From contig QIKW01000034.1 in assembly GCA_003231975.1 (NCBI GenBank), positions 1 to 40,476 of the forward strand: 40,476 nucleotides of DNA. Direction: 5' to 3'. The first letter of the stretch is position 1. The number at the start of each line of letters is the position of its first letter. Of this stretch, positions 15,901 to 26,252 are shown piece by piece. Under the pieces are notes generated by a model. It searched no databases, was not told where the DNA came from, and saw nothing but the letters and a program-made list of their open reading frames with translations. The position numbers and the translations under genes were made by a program. This DNA comes from Acidimicrobiia bacterium. Its GTDB lineage: Bacteria; Actinomycetota; Acidimicrobiia; Acidimicrobiales; SZUA-35.

Positions 15901-17469
15901 ATGCGGCAGCGTTCGGTATGGCAGCGTTGGGTACAGCAGAGCTTGGCTGCGGCATTGCTTGTGCTGGCGGCATTGCTGGCACTCCAGACGGTTGCAGCCG
16001 CCGAGGCGTGGCGCCAGCCGGTTGATGCTGAGGTCGTTGATCCATTCCGGCCTCCCGCCACACGGTTCGGCCCCGGAAATCGGGGCCTCGAGTACGGCAC
16101 CGTCGGCGGCGAGAACGTCCGTGCGGTTGATGGTGGAAGGGTGGTATTTGCCGGATCGGTGGCAGGTGCGGTCCACGTCGTTGTAGATCATGGCGAGGGC
16201 CTGAAGTCCACGTATGCCTTTCTCAGAACCGCTGCCGTTGTCAGAGGCCAAACGGTTGCAAAGGGTCAACAAATCGGGACGGCAGCAGCAGGCTTTCACC
16301 TAACGGCCCGCCTCGGCGGCGTTTACGTTGATCCGCGGCTGCTGTTCCTTGGCGCCGAGGTTGAGGTGGCCCTGGTAGCTGGGCAAGGCCCGCAACTACC
16401 CCAACAACTACCACGCGAGCTGCCCAACGCGGAACCACTTGAGGCGGTTGCCGATGCCGTTGGAGACCTTGGCTTCAGCGCCCAGATCGACGCGCTGGCC
16501 GGTGCCACGCGTGCCTGGTATCGCACAGACTGCACGGCTGACAGCGCGAACATCTCGCCCCTCGACGGATCTCTGCCTGGCGAGGGGCGCACCCTGATTC
16601 AGGTTGGCGGGCTTGGGTCAAGCAGTGAGGAAGCCTCAATTGGCGGATTGGACTACCAGGCGTTGGGCTACGCAGATTCCGACGTGGTTGGTTTCAGCTA
16701 TGCGGGTGGCTGCATCGCCCGGCCGTTCGGATCGGGCGAGTCTCAGATCAAAGGGGCAGGCGGCGAGCCTTCTCCCTCGTCCTATGAGGCAGACGACACC
16801 TATCAGAGCATTGAGGTCTCAGCCGTTCGGCTGGCCGACCTGGTTGAGGGCGTAGCCCAGGCCAGGCCTGGGAAGCCCATTGACATTGCGGCTCACAGCC
16901 TTGGGGGAGTGGTAACGCGGCGAGCTCTCGAAATTCTCGCCGACCGCAGCCCCAACGGTGTGCCGGTGGATGTAGTTATTACGATCGGCTCACCCCATGG
17001 CGGCGCCGATCTGGCAACCACTGTGGCAGCCACACCAGGCGACGGACTCGTTGGCACGGCATTGGACTACGTACTGGGCGACAACAGCAACCTACGTGAT
17101 GCCCAATCGGTTCTGGAGTTGGCCGAGGCCGGCGGCTTTGAGCTTGCCCCACCACGCCCGCCGCCGGACGGGGTGCGGGTTGTTGCAGTGGCTGGGGGCA
17201 CAGACTTGATTGTGTCAGCCGAACAAGCCATTTGGGACGGCGCGGTAAACGTGCTGGTGCCAACCAGCGTGGTTGGCCCAACCCGAGTTCACAGCGAACT
17301 TCCGGCCCGAGACGAAGTTGAACGGGAGTTCGCTCTTGCCCTAACCGGTCGGGCCCCCCGGTGCGTTGCCCTCGGCTCGGTTCTGGCTTCAGTGGCCGGA
17401 GGCCGGTTCATTTCGGCATCCGAAGACTCCATCACGGTGGTTGCGGGTGTGCTCAACTGGATACTTTGA
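15901..17469 (+). CDS. Secreted fusion: degenerate LytM/M23 domain plus alpha/beta hydrolase
   Basis: 522 aa, exported (hydrophobic signal about 12-34, ending VAAAEA). Residues 40-150 form a LytM/M23 domain recognisable by order (RAVDGGRVVFAG, VVVDHGEGLKSTYAFL, VAKGQQIGTA, YVDP). The zinc-site residues are replaced: HRGxD reads NRGLE (N60, E64), the YAHL histidine is F107, and HxH reads HLT (133-135). From about 225 an alpha/beta-hydrolase domain follows: IQVGGLGSS, nucleophile elbow AHSLGG (Ser333), likely acid Asp435 (GGTDLIV) and His464 (RVHSE). It probably acts in the envelope as a lipase or esterase, with the M23 part as a binding module (inference). ATG with GAGAGG 6 bases before. It occupies the place of the M23 gene that neighbours rpsB in other actinobacteria. 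Confidence 0.85.
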   Translation: MRQRSVWQRWVQQSLAAALLVLAALLALQTVAAAEAWRQPVDAEVVDPFRPPATRFGPGNRGLEYGTVGGENVRAVDGGRVVFAGSVAGAVHVVVDHGEGLKSTYAFLRTAAVVRGQTVAKGQQIGTAAAGFHLTARLGGVYVDPRLLFLGAEVEVALVAGQGPQLPQQLPRELPNAEPLEAVADAVGDLGFSAQIDALAGATRAWYRTDCTADSANISPLDGSLPGEGRTLIQVGGLGSSSEEASIGGLDYQALGYADSDVVGFSYAGGCIARPFGSGESQIKGAGGEPSPSSYEADDTYQSIEVSAVRLADLVEGVAQARPGKPIDIAAHSLGGVVTRRALEILADRSPNGVPVDVVITIGSPHGGADLATTVAATPGDGLVGTALDYVLGDNSNLRDAQSVLELAEAGGFELAPPRPPPDGVRVVAVAGGTDLIVSAEQAIWDGAVNVLVPTSVVGPTRVHSELPARDEVEREFALALTGRAPRCVALGSVLASVAGGRFISASEDSITVVAGVLNWIL

Positions 17470-17519
17470 ACCAACGACAGGAGGGCTGGATTGCGGATCG
17501 GCCCCCTACACTGTTGCCT

Positions 17520-17568
17520 GCCGGATAGTCCGGCTCGAAACTTAACTACGGCCCGTGGGATTCCACGG
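17520..17568 (+). promoter_or_regulatory. Paired hairpins in the rpsB leader
   Basis: GCCGGA-TAG-TCCGGC (17520-17534) and CCGTGG-GATT-CCACGG (17553-17568) are perfect 6-bp stem-loops in the 161-bp leader before rpsB. TACACT at 17507-17512 could be the -10 box placing both in the 5' UTR. S2 autoregulates its own mRNA in some bacteria, so a leader element is plausible here; the structure does not match one I can name. Confidence 0.4.
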
Positions 17569-17630
17569 TCACCTCGGCAGCCTCGCTTCCGTTGTGCGCC
17601 ATTGGCCGCTCTTCAACCGGAGGAAATAAC

Positions 17631-18644
17631 GTGACTGCTGTTGTCACCCTTAAGCAATTGCTCGAAGCCGGTGTGCATTTTGGCCACCAGACTCGCCGTT
17701 GGAACCCCAAGATGAAGAGGTTCATCCACGGTGATCGGGGAGGCGTCTACGTCATCGATCTGCTTCAGACACTGAAGAGGATCGAGACCGCGTACATCTT
17801 CGTTCGAGACACGGTGGCCGAAGGCGGCACCGTGCTTTTTGTTGGAACAAAGAAACAGGCCCAGGAACCAATCAAGCGTTACGCGCTTTCGGTTGGCATG
17901 CCCTATGTAGACCAACGATGGCTGGGTGGGATGCTCACCAACTACCAAACCATCTCGAAGCGGGTTAGCAAGCTGATCGAGTACGAGCGAATGCGCTCTG
18001 CCGGAGACTTCGATCAGATGCCAAAGAAAGAAGCCCTGCGTTACACCAGAGAGCTCGACAAGCTCGACCGCAACATCGGCGGCATCAAAACCATGGGCAA
18101 GCAGCCAGCCGCGGTGTTTGTGATGGACACGATCAAAGAACACATCGCTGTCACTGAGGCCAGGAAGCTGAACATTCCAATCGTTGCTGTTGTTGACACA
18201 AACTGTGATCCCGATCTGATCACGTTTCCAATTCCAGGAAACGACGATGCAATCCGATCGGCCAGCCTTATTACGCGGGTTATCTCAGAAGCGGTGGCTG
18301 AGGGAAAGCTGATGCACGCCCAGAAGACCGGCGTGCCAGACACCCCGGCCGAGCGCTCAACCGAAGAGCAAGCTGTGGTTGAAGCCCAGCAAGCCGACGC
18401 CCGCCGCCAGGCAGCAACAGCCGCCGCCGAGCGCGATGCCCGCGTTGCCGCGGCCAAGGCCGCTTCTGAAGCAGCTGCTGCCACCCAGCCAGCGGCAGAA
18501 GAAGTTGCCGTCGAGGGTGAGGCTTCTCCCGCCGATTCAGCCGTTGAAGTTGCCGCAGAGGGTGAAGCCGCGGCTGAAGTTGCCGCAGAGGCTGTCGCAA
18601 CCCCAGAAGTGGCCGATGAGGCCACACCGGCTGGAGACACCTGA
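17631..18644 (+). CDS. rpsB: 30S ribosomal protein S2
   Basis: Late-assembling small-subunit protein. 337 aa. Core motifs: [49 protein letters not shown], and [21 protein letters not shown]. After about residue 245 comes a tail of some 90 residues rich in Ala and Glu with repeated [15 protein letters not shown]-type wording, much longer than in E. coli S2. The start is GTG at 17631 with an excellent GGAGG sequence 7 bases before it. tsf follows 2 bases after the stop, the usual partner. Confidence 0.96.
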   Translation: MTAVVTLKQLLEAGVHFGHQTRRWNPKMKRFIHGDRGGVYVIDLLQTLKRIETAYIFVRDTVAEGGTVLFVGTKKQAQEPIKRYALSVGMPYVDQRWLGGMLTNYQTISKRVSKLIEYERMRSAGDFDQMPKKEALRYTRELDKLDRNIGGIKTMGKQPAAVFVMDTIKEHIAVTEARKLNIPIVAVVDTNCDPDLITFPIPGNDDAIRSASLITRVISEAVAEGKLMHAQKTGVPDTPAERSTEEQAVVEAQQADARRQAATAAAERDARVAAAKAASEAAAATQPAAEEVAVEGEASPADSAVEVAAEGEAAAEVAAEAVATPEVADEATPAGDT

Positions 18645-18646
18645 TC

Positions 18647-19426
18647 GTGGCCAACTTCAGCGCGAAAGACGTTCAAGAGCTGCGCAAGGCAACGGGTGCG
18701 GGAATGATGGACGCCAAGAACGCCCTCACCGACGCTGATGGACACGCCGAGGCAGCCGTGCAGATCTTGCGTGAGAAAGGCCTGGCGAAGGCCAGCAAAC
18801 TCAGCTCCAGGGAAAACACTGAGGGGTTGGTGGCAGTCGCCACTAACCAAGCTGCTGTTGCCCTTGTTCACCTCAAGTCAGAAACCGACTTCTCGGCCAA
18901 GTCCAGTGACTTTCAGGACTTCGTGCAGATGCTGGCCGACGAAGTACTGGTGAACGGTGAAGCTGTGGTTGACGAAAAGGATCAGGAGCTTGAAGCCCTA
19001 AAGCTCACGCTGAAGGAGAACATCGAGGTCGGTACAGCCAAGCGCTATCAGGCTTCTGAAGGTTTGGCTCTCGATGCCTACCTACACGGAGCGGGCCGGG
19101 CCGGGGTGCTGATAGAAGCCTCCGGGGTAGAGGCCGACACTCTCCACGAGATCGCCCTGCACGTAGCGTTCGCGAAGCCCACCTACCTCAGCCGAGATCA
19201 GGTGTCGGCCGATGAGGTTGAGCAGGAAAGGGCAGCCCTGCTGGAGATCACAAAGAGCGAGGGCAAACCCGAGGCCGCGTGGGACAAAATCGTTGAGGGC
19301 CGGCTGAACGCCTGGTTCGCCGAAATGGTTCTGTTGGAACAAGGCATTTTTGGAGACAAGGAGAAGGTGGCAGACCGAATTGGTTCTGGTTCCATCTCCC
19401 GCTTCACCCTCGCCATGGTTGGCTGA
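18647..19426 (+). CDS. tsf: Translation elongation factor Ts
   Basis: Guanine-nucleotide exchange factor for EF-Tu. 259 aa. N-terminal UBA-like domain: FSAKDVQELRKATGAGMMDAKNAL, then DGHAEAAVQILREKG. The core has the EF-Tu contact region VHLKSETDFSAKSSDFQDF (TDFVAKN in most species), then the dimerisation-like subdomain. GTG start 2 bases after rpsB, so certainly cotranscribed. Length is normal for actinobacteria. Confidence 0.96.
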   Translation: MANFSAKDVQELRKATGAGMMDAKNALTDADGHAEAAVQILREKGLAKASKLSSRENTEGLVAVATNQAAVALVHLKSETDFSAKSSDFQDFVQMLADEVLVNGEAVVDEKDQELEALKLTLKENIEVGTAKRYQASEGLALDAYLHGAGRAGVLIEASGVEADTLHEIALHVAFAKPTYLSRDQVSADEVEQERAALLEITKSEGKPEAAWDKIVEGRLNAWFAEMVLLEQGIFGDKEKVADRIGSGSISRFTLAMVG

Positions 19427-19457
19427 CCCACGGAAAAGCTCCTCACATCGACCGATC

Positions 19458-19487
19458 CTGACTTGCCTGGCTACGGGGCGCTAGTCT
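19458..19487 (+). promoter_or_regulatory. Weak candidate promoter for pyrH-frr
   Basis: CTGACT (19458-19463) and TAGTCT (19482-19487) are 18 bp apart, an acceptable actinobacterial -35/-10 pair in the 132-bp gap between tsf and pyrH. ATGCA/TGCAT forms a small inverted repeat just before the ribosome-binding site. Support is limited to spacing and position. Confidence 0.3.
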
Positions 19488-19546
19488 CGCCGGGGCCGTT
19501 GGCGCACCGCCGGCCTGCTGAATGCAGTTCGACAGGGTGCATTTAG

Positions 19547-20847
<1,301 letters not shown>

Positions 20848-20909
20848 AAACCCCCAACGCTGAACAAGATGCCAGTAAAATTCAGGTCACTCTTGACAGA
20901 GGACACAGA

Positions 20910-22430
20910 TTGGTAGAGGAACAAGTGTCGGACGACGTCAACGACAAACAGGACAACTCAACAGACGAAGAATACGAAACCTCCGACGGAGGCGACTTCG
21001 AGCTGTTCGAAGTTCCGCCCGAGGTTGACCCCAACCGCTTCGGCCCCATCCCTGTGGTTCCGTCTGAGGAAACAGCAATCGATCACGCACTGTCAGATGA
21101 CCGTCCGGCAGACCACGTCCCCCCAGATCACGACCCAACCGGGCAGGCTCCGCCTCCTGATGATCTCGACGAAACCGATGACGAGCTTGTCGGTGACGAG
21201 TCCATCAGTGCCATCTTTGGTTTCGATCCGCTGGACGACAGCGACCGCCCGGTGGCCAAATCGGTGTCGGTCGAAAAAGACCCAGAGCCCGATTCGCCAG
21301 CCAATTCCGGAGCAGATCTGCCCCACTGGACCGAGCCCGCAACCGGCATCGTGCCTGCGGTGATAGCGGGAGACGATCAGTCTGGTTCGGTGTCAGAAGT
21401 GGCGGGCCCTCGTTGGCACGGCGAAGGGCCCCAATGGGCCGGAGATGACCTTGAAGCCGTTTTTGCCGACGAGGAAGGCGTCAGTGGAACTAAGCGGGTA
21501 ACGATCCAAGACGATCATCAGCGACCCGAGATTCCATCGGCGGCAGGCGCCCCGCAGCGCCACTCTGAAAGCCCAGCCCGGCCCGGTACTCCGGCCGCGC
21601 AGCCACAGCCCGCGGTTGATTCGGGCGAGCGAGATTTGGTGCAGGCCGTACTTCTGGGGCTGGCTCTGGCAGGCGTGGCCGCTTTGGCGTTCTGGCTGGG
21701 GGCAGTCCCTACACTCATTCTGGTTGCGGTGGCTGCCGCGGTTGCAGCTGCTGAGTTGTTCCAGGCAATGAGGAAGGCGGGCCTCCATCCGGCCACGCTG
21801 CTGGGAATCACCGCGGCTGTCGCCCTTCCCCTGGCAACCTACAACCGAGGCGAGGCCGGCTTTGTGCTGGTGATGGCCTTGGCCGTGGTATTCGGCGCTC
21901 TTTGGTATCTGGTTGGAGCCGATACTCACAGACCTGCTCTGAACATCGGCCTCACAATGCTTGGGATCACGTGGATTGGTGGGATGGCAGCGTTCGCCGC
22001 CCTCCTGGTCAGGGCCGATCAGATCCCTGTTTTGTTGGCGGCCGTGCTTGTAACCGTGGCTTCTGACACCGGCGCGTACGCCGGGGGCCGTTCACTTGGC
22101 GTGCACCCGTTCCATCCCGCCAGCCCAAACAAAACCTGGGAAGGCTTCATCGTTGGCCTGATAGCTGCGGTTGTTGTCGGGTTTGTTATTGGCGTGCTTG
22201 AGATATCGGTGTTCTCTGGCAACCTGGTGAATGCCGTGATCTTCGGCTTGGTTTGTGGAATCTTGGCCCCTATTGGCGACCTCACCGAGTCCCTGGTGAA
22301 ACGAGACCTTGGGGTGAAAGACATGGGTTCCATCCTGCCTGGCCACGGTGGTGTGCTTGACCGCCTCGACGGCCTGCTGTTTGTGCTGCCTGGCGCCTAC
22401 TACCTGGGTCGAGTGCTGGATCTGTTCTGA
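20910..22430 (+). CDS. cdsA: Phosphatidate cytidylyltransferase with long acidic N-terminus
   Basis: Makes CDP-diacylglycerol from CTP and phosphatidic acid for phospholipid synthesis, in the membrane. 506 aa. About 240 N-terminal residues are hydrophilic and strongly acidic (Asp/Glu/Pro-rich), then some eight transmembrane helices follow. The CDS signature is complete: SLVKRDLGVKDMGSILPGH followed by GGVLDRLD. CdsA is normally about 270-300 aa, so the N-terminal half is an addition, presumably cytoplasmic. The start is TTG at 20910 with AGAGGA 6 bases before; GTG 20925 is an alternative. The frame is open back to 20832 but has no usual start there. Confidence 0.93.
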   Translation: MVEEQVSDDVNDKQDNSTDEEYETSDGGDFELFEVPPEVDPNRFGPIPVVPSEETAIDHALSDDRPADHVPPDHDPTGQAPPPDDLDETDDELVGDESISAIFGFDPLDDSDRPVAKSVSVEKDPEPDSPANSGADLPHWTEPATGIVPAVIAGDDQSGSVSEVAGPRWHGEGPQWAGDDLEAVFADEEGVSGTKRVTIQDDHQRPEIPSAAGAPQRHSESPARPGTPAAQPQPAVDSGERDLVQAVLLGLALAGVAALAFWLGAVPTLILVAVAAAVAAAELFQAMRKAGLHPATLLGITAAVALPLATYNRGEAGFVLVMALAVVFGALWYLVGADTHRPALNIGLTMLGITWIGGMAAFAALLVRADQIPVLLAAVLVTVASDTGAYAGGRSLGVHPFHPASPNKTWEGFIVGLIAAVVVGFVIGVLEISVFSGNLVNAVIFGLVCGILAPIGDLTESLVKRDLGVKDMGSILPGHGGVLDRLDGLLFVLPGAYYLGRVLDLF

Positions 22431-22494
22431 TCCCATTCAGATTGCAGGACCGGGCTTTCTCTCCGCTTTCGGTGGTGCCGATAGCGTCTACTGG

Positions 22495-23703
22495 GTGATC
22501 ACGTCTGTCGCCGTTGTTGGAAGCACCGGTTCGATTGGTACCCAAACGCTCGAGGCTGTTGCTGACGCCCCCGATCAGTACCGGGTCGTTTCGCTGGCTG
22601 CGGGCTCAGACGTGGCTGGTCTGATGGCCCAGGTCGAGGCATTGAGGCCTTCACTGGTTGCAATTGGAGATCAGTCAAAGTTCGCCGACCTGAAAGACGC
22701 CGTTGCGGCGCTTACGCCAGATCTCGACATTGAAGTTGCAGCAGGCCCCGACGGCCTGGCCGAGTGTTCCAGGCGAGCCGACGTAACCGTGAACGCAGTA
22801 GTCGGATTCGCTGGTCTGCCCGTCACCTTGGCCTGTCTTGAGGAAGGCAAGCGGCTGGCGCTGGCCAACAAGGAATCACTAATAGCAGCCGGGCCAATAG
22901 TGCAGATTGCTCGCCGCACCGAAGGGGCCGAGCTGGTTCCGGTGGATTCTGAGCACGCCGCTGTCCACCAGTGCCTGCGGGCCAACAACAACCCAGCGCA
23001 AGTTTCCCGGCTCCAGATCACAGCATCGGGCGGCCCCTTCCGAGGTCGCTCGGCCCGGTCGCTCCAGTCGGTCACTGTGGCCGACGCTCTAGCGCATCCA
23101 ACCTGGTCAATGGGCCCGAAGATCACAATCGACTCCTCAACGCTGATGAACAAGGGCCTTGAGGTCATTGAGGCGAACGAACTGTTCGGCGAACCGGCAG
23201 GTGACGCAGGGTGCGGCATCACCCTCGACGACATCGACGTCGTGGTTCATCCCCAGTCAATCGTGCACTCGATGGTCACATTCACAGACGGCAGCACAAT
23301 TGCCCAGCTGTCGATGCCAACAATGAAGCTCCCAATCGCATACGCCCTTGCCTACCCAGACCGATTCCCTGTTTCGTACGGCGCCATCGACTGGGCCACG
23401 CTGGGGTCACTCGACTTCGACGTTCCCGACCGCAGCGCCTTCCCGTGCCTGGATCTTGCGTTCGAGGCCGGTCGCATCGGCGGCACGGCCCCCGCCTGGC
23501 TAAGCGCCGCAAACGAGGTGGCGGTAGAGGCCTTCTTAAAGGAACGGATCAGGTGGGCCGACATAGCTGATATCAATGCCGCCGTACTCTTGAGCCATGA
23601 TGGGGGAACAGGTGAGTCCCTCGACGGTGTTCTAGAAGGCGATCACGTGGCTCGCGTCCTTGCCGGCCGAGAGGTCGAACACCGCAGCGACGGAAGAACA
23701 TGA
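22495..23703 (+). CDS. dxr: 1-deoxy-D-xylulose 5-phosphate reductoisomerase
   Basis: Second enzyme of the MEP isoprenoid pathway; makes MEP from DXP with NADPH and a divalent metal. 402 aa. NADPH motif VAVVGSTGSIGTQTL at the start. Active-site segments: LANKESLIAAG, VPVDSEHAAVHQCL (metal-binding Asp and Glu), TASGGPFRG, HPTWSMGPKITIDSSTLMNKGLEVIEA, and VVHPQSIVHSMV. The GTG at 22495 is the family start and lacks a clear ribosome-binding site. It sits 64 bases after cdsA. ispG of the same pathway is two genes downstream, with rseP between, a classic actinobacterial order. Confidence 0.96.
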   Translation: MITSVAVVGSTGSIGTQTLEAVADAPDQYRVVSLAAGSDVAGLMAQVEALRPSLVAIGDQSKFADLKDAVAALTPDLDIEVAAGPDGLAECSRRADVTVNAVVGFAGLPVTLACLEEGKRLALANKESLIAAGPIVQIARRTEGAELVPVDSEHAAVHQCLRANNNPAQVSRLQITASGGPFRGRSARSLQSVTVADALAHPTWSMGPKITIDSSTLMNKGLEVIEANELFGEPAGDAGCGITLDDIDVVVHPQSIVHSMVTFTDGSTIAQLSMPTMKLPIAYALAYPDRFPVSYGAIDWATLGSLDFDVPDRSAFPCLDLAFEAGRIGGTAPAWLSAANEVAVEAFLKERIRWADIADINAAVLLSHDGGTGESLDGVLEGDHVARVLAGREVEHRSDGRT

Positions 23704-23719
23704 CAGGAAGAACATGACA
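23692..23719 (+). repeat. 14-bp tandem duplication at the dxr-rseP junction
   Basis: GGAAGAACATGACA occurs twice in a row (23692-23705, 23706-23719). The unit contains a ribosome-binding site, an ATG and, in the first copy, the dxr stop (ATGA at 23700-23703). Between the two ATGs runs a five-codon frame (ATG ACA GGA AGA ACA TGA) whose stop overlaps the rseP ATG. Confidence 0.8.
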
Positions 23720-25000
23720 GATACCACTTCTGAAGAGTCCGAAGCTCCATCGAGGGTCCAGTCAATGGCGCTTGGCGACACCAAAGTGGTGGAGCCCCGA
23801 AACGTCACGAACGTTCCGGCCCTCATCGCATTCATCGCTTTCTGGGTGTTCCTGGGGATTCTGGGCCCGTGGTTTCTACTGATGGCCGTGGGGATTTTGG
23901 TGATGATCTTCCTTCACGAGCTTGGCCACTACATGACCGCCAAGTGGACCGGCATGAAGTCCACCCAGTTCTTCCTTGGTTTTGGGCCAACCATCATTTC
24001 TCGAACCAGAGGCGAAGTTGAATTCGGAGTCAAGGCGCTGCCCCTTGGAGCTTTTGTGCGAATCATCGGGATGAGCAACCTTGACCCGGTTGATCCCGAA
24101 GACGAGCACCGGGCTTACCGCAACAAGTCATATCCCCGCCGGATGCTCGTGATCACCGCAGGCTCAGCCATGCACTTCATCCAGGCGATCCTGCTGTTTG
24201 TTTTGGCCATTTCGGTCATCGGCACCTTCAACTTGGACAGCGAAGAGTGGTTCGTCAACGAGATCACTCAACTCGAAACCGGAGAGACACCATCGGCCCA
24301 AGCCGGAATTGAACTTGGCGATAGGATCGTTTCGATCGACGGCGAGGAATTGGCCGACTGGGCAAGCACCGTCGAGGCCATCCAGGGTCGCCCCGGCCAG
24401 ACCGTGAGCCTTGGGATCTTGCGCAACGGGGAAGTCTTTCAGGCCACAACCACCCTGGCTTCGGTTGAAAGAGAAGATGGCTCAACGGTTGGGATGCTCG
24501 GCGTCCGAAGGGGCGTGCCCCGAGAGCGCCAGAGCGTGCTGACCGCCCTGGAAGTCACTGGCGCCACAGCCTGGCAAACCACCAAGGTGATTCCCGAGCT
24601 GATTTTTTCACCTGCCACCTGGGGCAATCTGGGTTCGCTGCTCTTTGAGGGCAACGAAGAGGTCAGCATCACAAGCGAAGAGGCGCAGAGCCGGCCCGTT
24701 TCAGTGGTTGGCGTTGTGCGGATTGCCGGACAGGCAGCAGAATTTGACTGGAGCGCCCCCATCTTCTTTCTGGCGTTCATCAACGTGTTCATCGGGGTAT
24801 TCAACTTGTTTCCGCTGCTTCCCCTCGATGGCGGCCACGCCGCAATTGCCACCTATGAACGGCTCCGCAGCCGTCGCGGCGCCGCCCCGTACCGGGCAGA
24901 CATAGCGAAGCTTCTGCCAATCACCTATGCCGTTGTGCTGCTGCTTGCGTTCATTGGCCTCACAACAATCTGGCTCGACATCGTCAGGCCCATCAGCTAG
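23714..25000 (+). CDS. rseP: Site-2 protease, RseP/RIP metalloprotease family
   Basis: Intramembrane zinc protease (M50) that cleaves anti-sigma factors and signal-peptide remnants. 428 aa. Zinc motif HELGH at residues 68-72 inside the first long hydrophobic segment, with the conserved GFGP and LPLGAFVRIIGM after it. A PDZ domain lies at about 180-270 (AGIELGDRIVSIDGEEL). The second catalytic helix carries NLFPLLPLDGGH. A soluble head of about 30 residues precedes the first helix. Start ATG 23714 with AGGAAG before it. Its substrates cannot be told from this window. Confidence 0.95.
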   Translation: MTDTTSEESEAPSRVQSMALGDTKVVEPRNVTNVPALIAFIAFWVFLGILGPWFLLMAVGILVMIFLHELGHYMTAKWTGMKSTQFFLGFGPTIISRTRGEVEFGVKALPLGAFVRIIGMSNLDPVDPEDEHRAYRNKSYPRRMLVITAGSAMHFIQAILLFVLAISVIGTFNLDSEEWFVNEITQLETGETPSAQAGIELGDRIVSIDGEELADWASTVEAIQGRPGQTVSLGILRNGEVFQATTTLASVEREDGSTVGMLGVRRGVPRERQSVLTALEVTGATAWQTTKVIPELIFSPATWGNLGSLLFEGNEEVSITSEEAQSRPVSVVGVVRIAGQAAEFDWSAPIFFLAFINVFIGVFNLFPLLPLDGGHAAIATYERLRSRRGAAPYRADIAKLLPITYAVVLLLAFIGLTTIWLDIVRPIS

Positions 25001-25021
25001 CGCTGGTCGTAGGCTTTGCTA

Positions 25022-26251
25022 ATGGATGCAGGATCTGTGGTTTGGCCAAGGAAGAAGACCAGGCAGATCATGGTGGGCGACGTGCCGGTTGGTGGGGGCG
25101 CGCCAATAACGGTTCAGTCGATGACCATCACCAAGACGGCCGATCACGAAGCAACGCTTGAGCAGATCTACGCCCTTGCCGCCGCCGGCGCCGACATTGT
25201 TCGGTGCACCTGCAACGAGCCTGAGGCGGCAGTTGGCCTGGCCCGGATCGTGCCCCGCAGCCCGGTCCCAATCGTTGCCGACATCCATCACCAGTACCGG
25301 CGGGCGCTGGAAGCTTTGGAGGCAGGGGTTCACTGTCTCCGCCTCAACCCCGGCAACATCCGCAAACCCGAGCACATCAAGGCCGTGGCCAGGGAGGCCA
25401 AAGACAGAAACGTCCCCATTCGGATCGGGGTGAACGGCGGAAGTCTCGACCCTGCGCTCTACAAGAAGTACGGAGGACGCGTTACCCCCGAGGCGATGGT
25501 CGAATCCGCTCTTCAAGAAATAGCGTTCTTTCAGGAGGTCGACTTCGACCTGATCAAGATTTCGGTGAAGGCATCCAACGTTCCGCTGATGATCGAGGCC
25601 TACCGCCAACTGTCCGAAGTGGTTGACTATCCGCTGCATCTGGGGGTGACCGAGGCCGGCCCGCCCCCAGGGGGCATCCTTAAGGCAACGGCTGGGATCG
25701 CAACGCTGCTGGCCGAAGGCATTGGCGACACAATCCGGTACTCGCTGTCGTCAGACCCAGTTGATGAAGCACGCCTCGGCCGTCAGCTGCTTGAGGCGTA
25801 CGGGTTAAGGGAGCGCAAGAATGTCGATCTCATCGCCTGCCCCTCGTGCGGCCGAGCAGAGATCGACGTCTACAAGATTGCCAACGAGGCCCAAGACGCA
25901 TTCGCCGACAAGAAAATCCCGCTCCAGGTTGCTGTAATGGGTTGCGTTGTGAACGGGCCCGGCGAGGCCCGGGGTGCCGACATTGGAATTGCCGCAGGCA
26001 ACAAACGGGGTCACCTCTTTGTGCGAGGCACCAACGTTGCCGTGGTTCCCGAGAGCGAGATGGTGGCGGCCCTGGTCGAATGGGCCGAATTCATCAGCCG
26101 CAATGGGATCGAAGCCGCCATGGAACGGGCCGAAAAAAGCGCACCGGCAGCTCGGAGGGCGGCCGCTGAAGACCGAGACCGGAACCTCGGCGAGAAGGGC
26201 GAAGACGCCAACAACACCGAGCAGGTGGTAAGCCTGATCCGTAAAATCTAA
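25022..26251 (+). CDS. ispG: 4-hydroxy-3-methylbut-2-enyl diphosphate synthase
   Basis: [4Fe-4S] enzyme of the MEP pathway; converts MEcPP to HMBPP. 409 aa. N-terminal TIM barrel: TRQIMVGDVPVGGGAPITVQSM, VPIVADIHHQYRRALEA, RLNPGNI, GVNGGSLD. C-terminal iron-sulfur domain: IACPSCGRAEID and MGCVVNGPGEARGADIG, giving the three cluster cysteines and the catalytic Glu. It follows rseP by 21 bases. ATG 25022 was chosen; an in-frame TTG at 25016 is possible. The last 40 residues are a charged extension. Confidence 0.96.
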   Translation: MDAGSVVWPRKKTRQIMVGDVPVGGGAPITVQSMTITKTADHEATLEQIYALAAAGADIVRCTCNEPEAAVGLARIVPRSPVPIVADIHHQYRRALEALEAGVHCLRLNPGNIRKPEHIKAVAREAKDRNVPIRIGVNGGSLDPALYKKYGGRVTPEAMVESALQEIAFFQEVDFDLIKISVKASNVPLMIEAYRQLSEVVDYPLHLGVTEAGPPPGGILKATAGIATLLAEGIGDTIRYSLSSDPVDEARLGRQLLEAYGLRERKNVDLIACPSCGRAEIDVYKIANEAQDAFADKKIPLQVAVMGCVVNGPGEARGADIGIAAGNKRGHLFVRGTNVAVVPESEMVAALVEWAEFISRNGIEAAMERAEKSAPAARRAAAEDRDRNLGEKGEDANNTEQVVSLIRKI

Positions 26252-26252
26252 C

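Noticed and set aside
20869-20916. 15-codon frame upstream of cdsA that could be a leader peptide
   Set aside because: No ribosome-binding site and no distinctive residues; it overlaps the cdsA TTG start only in passing.
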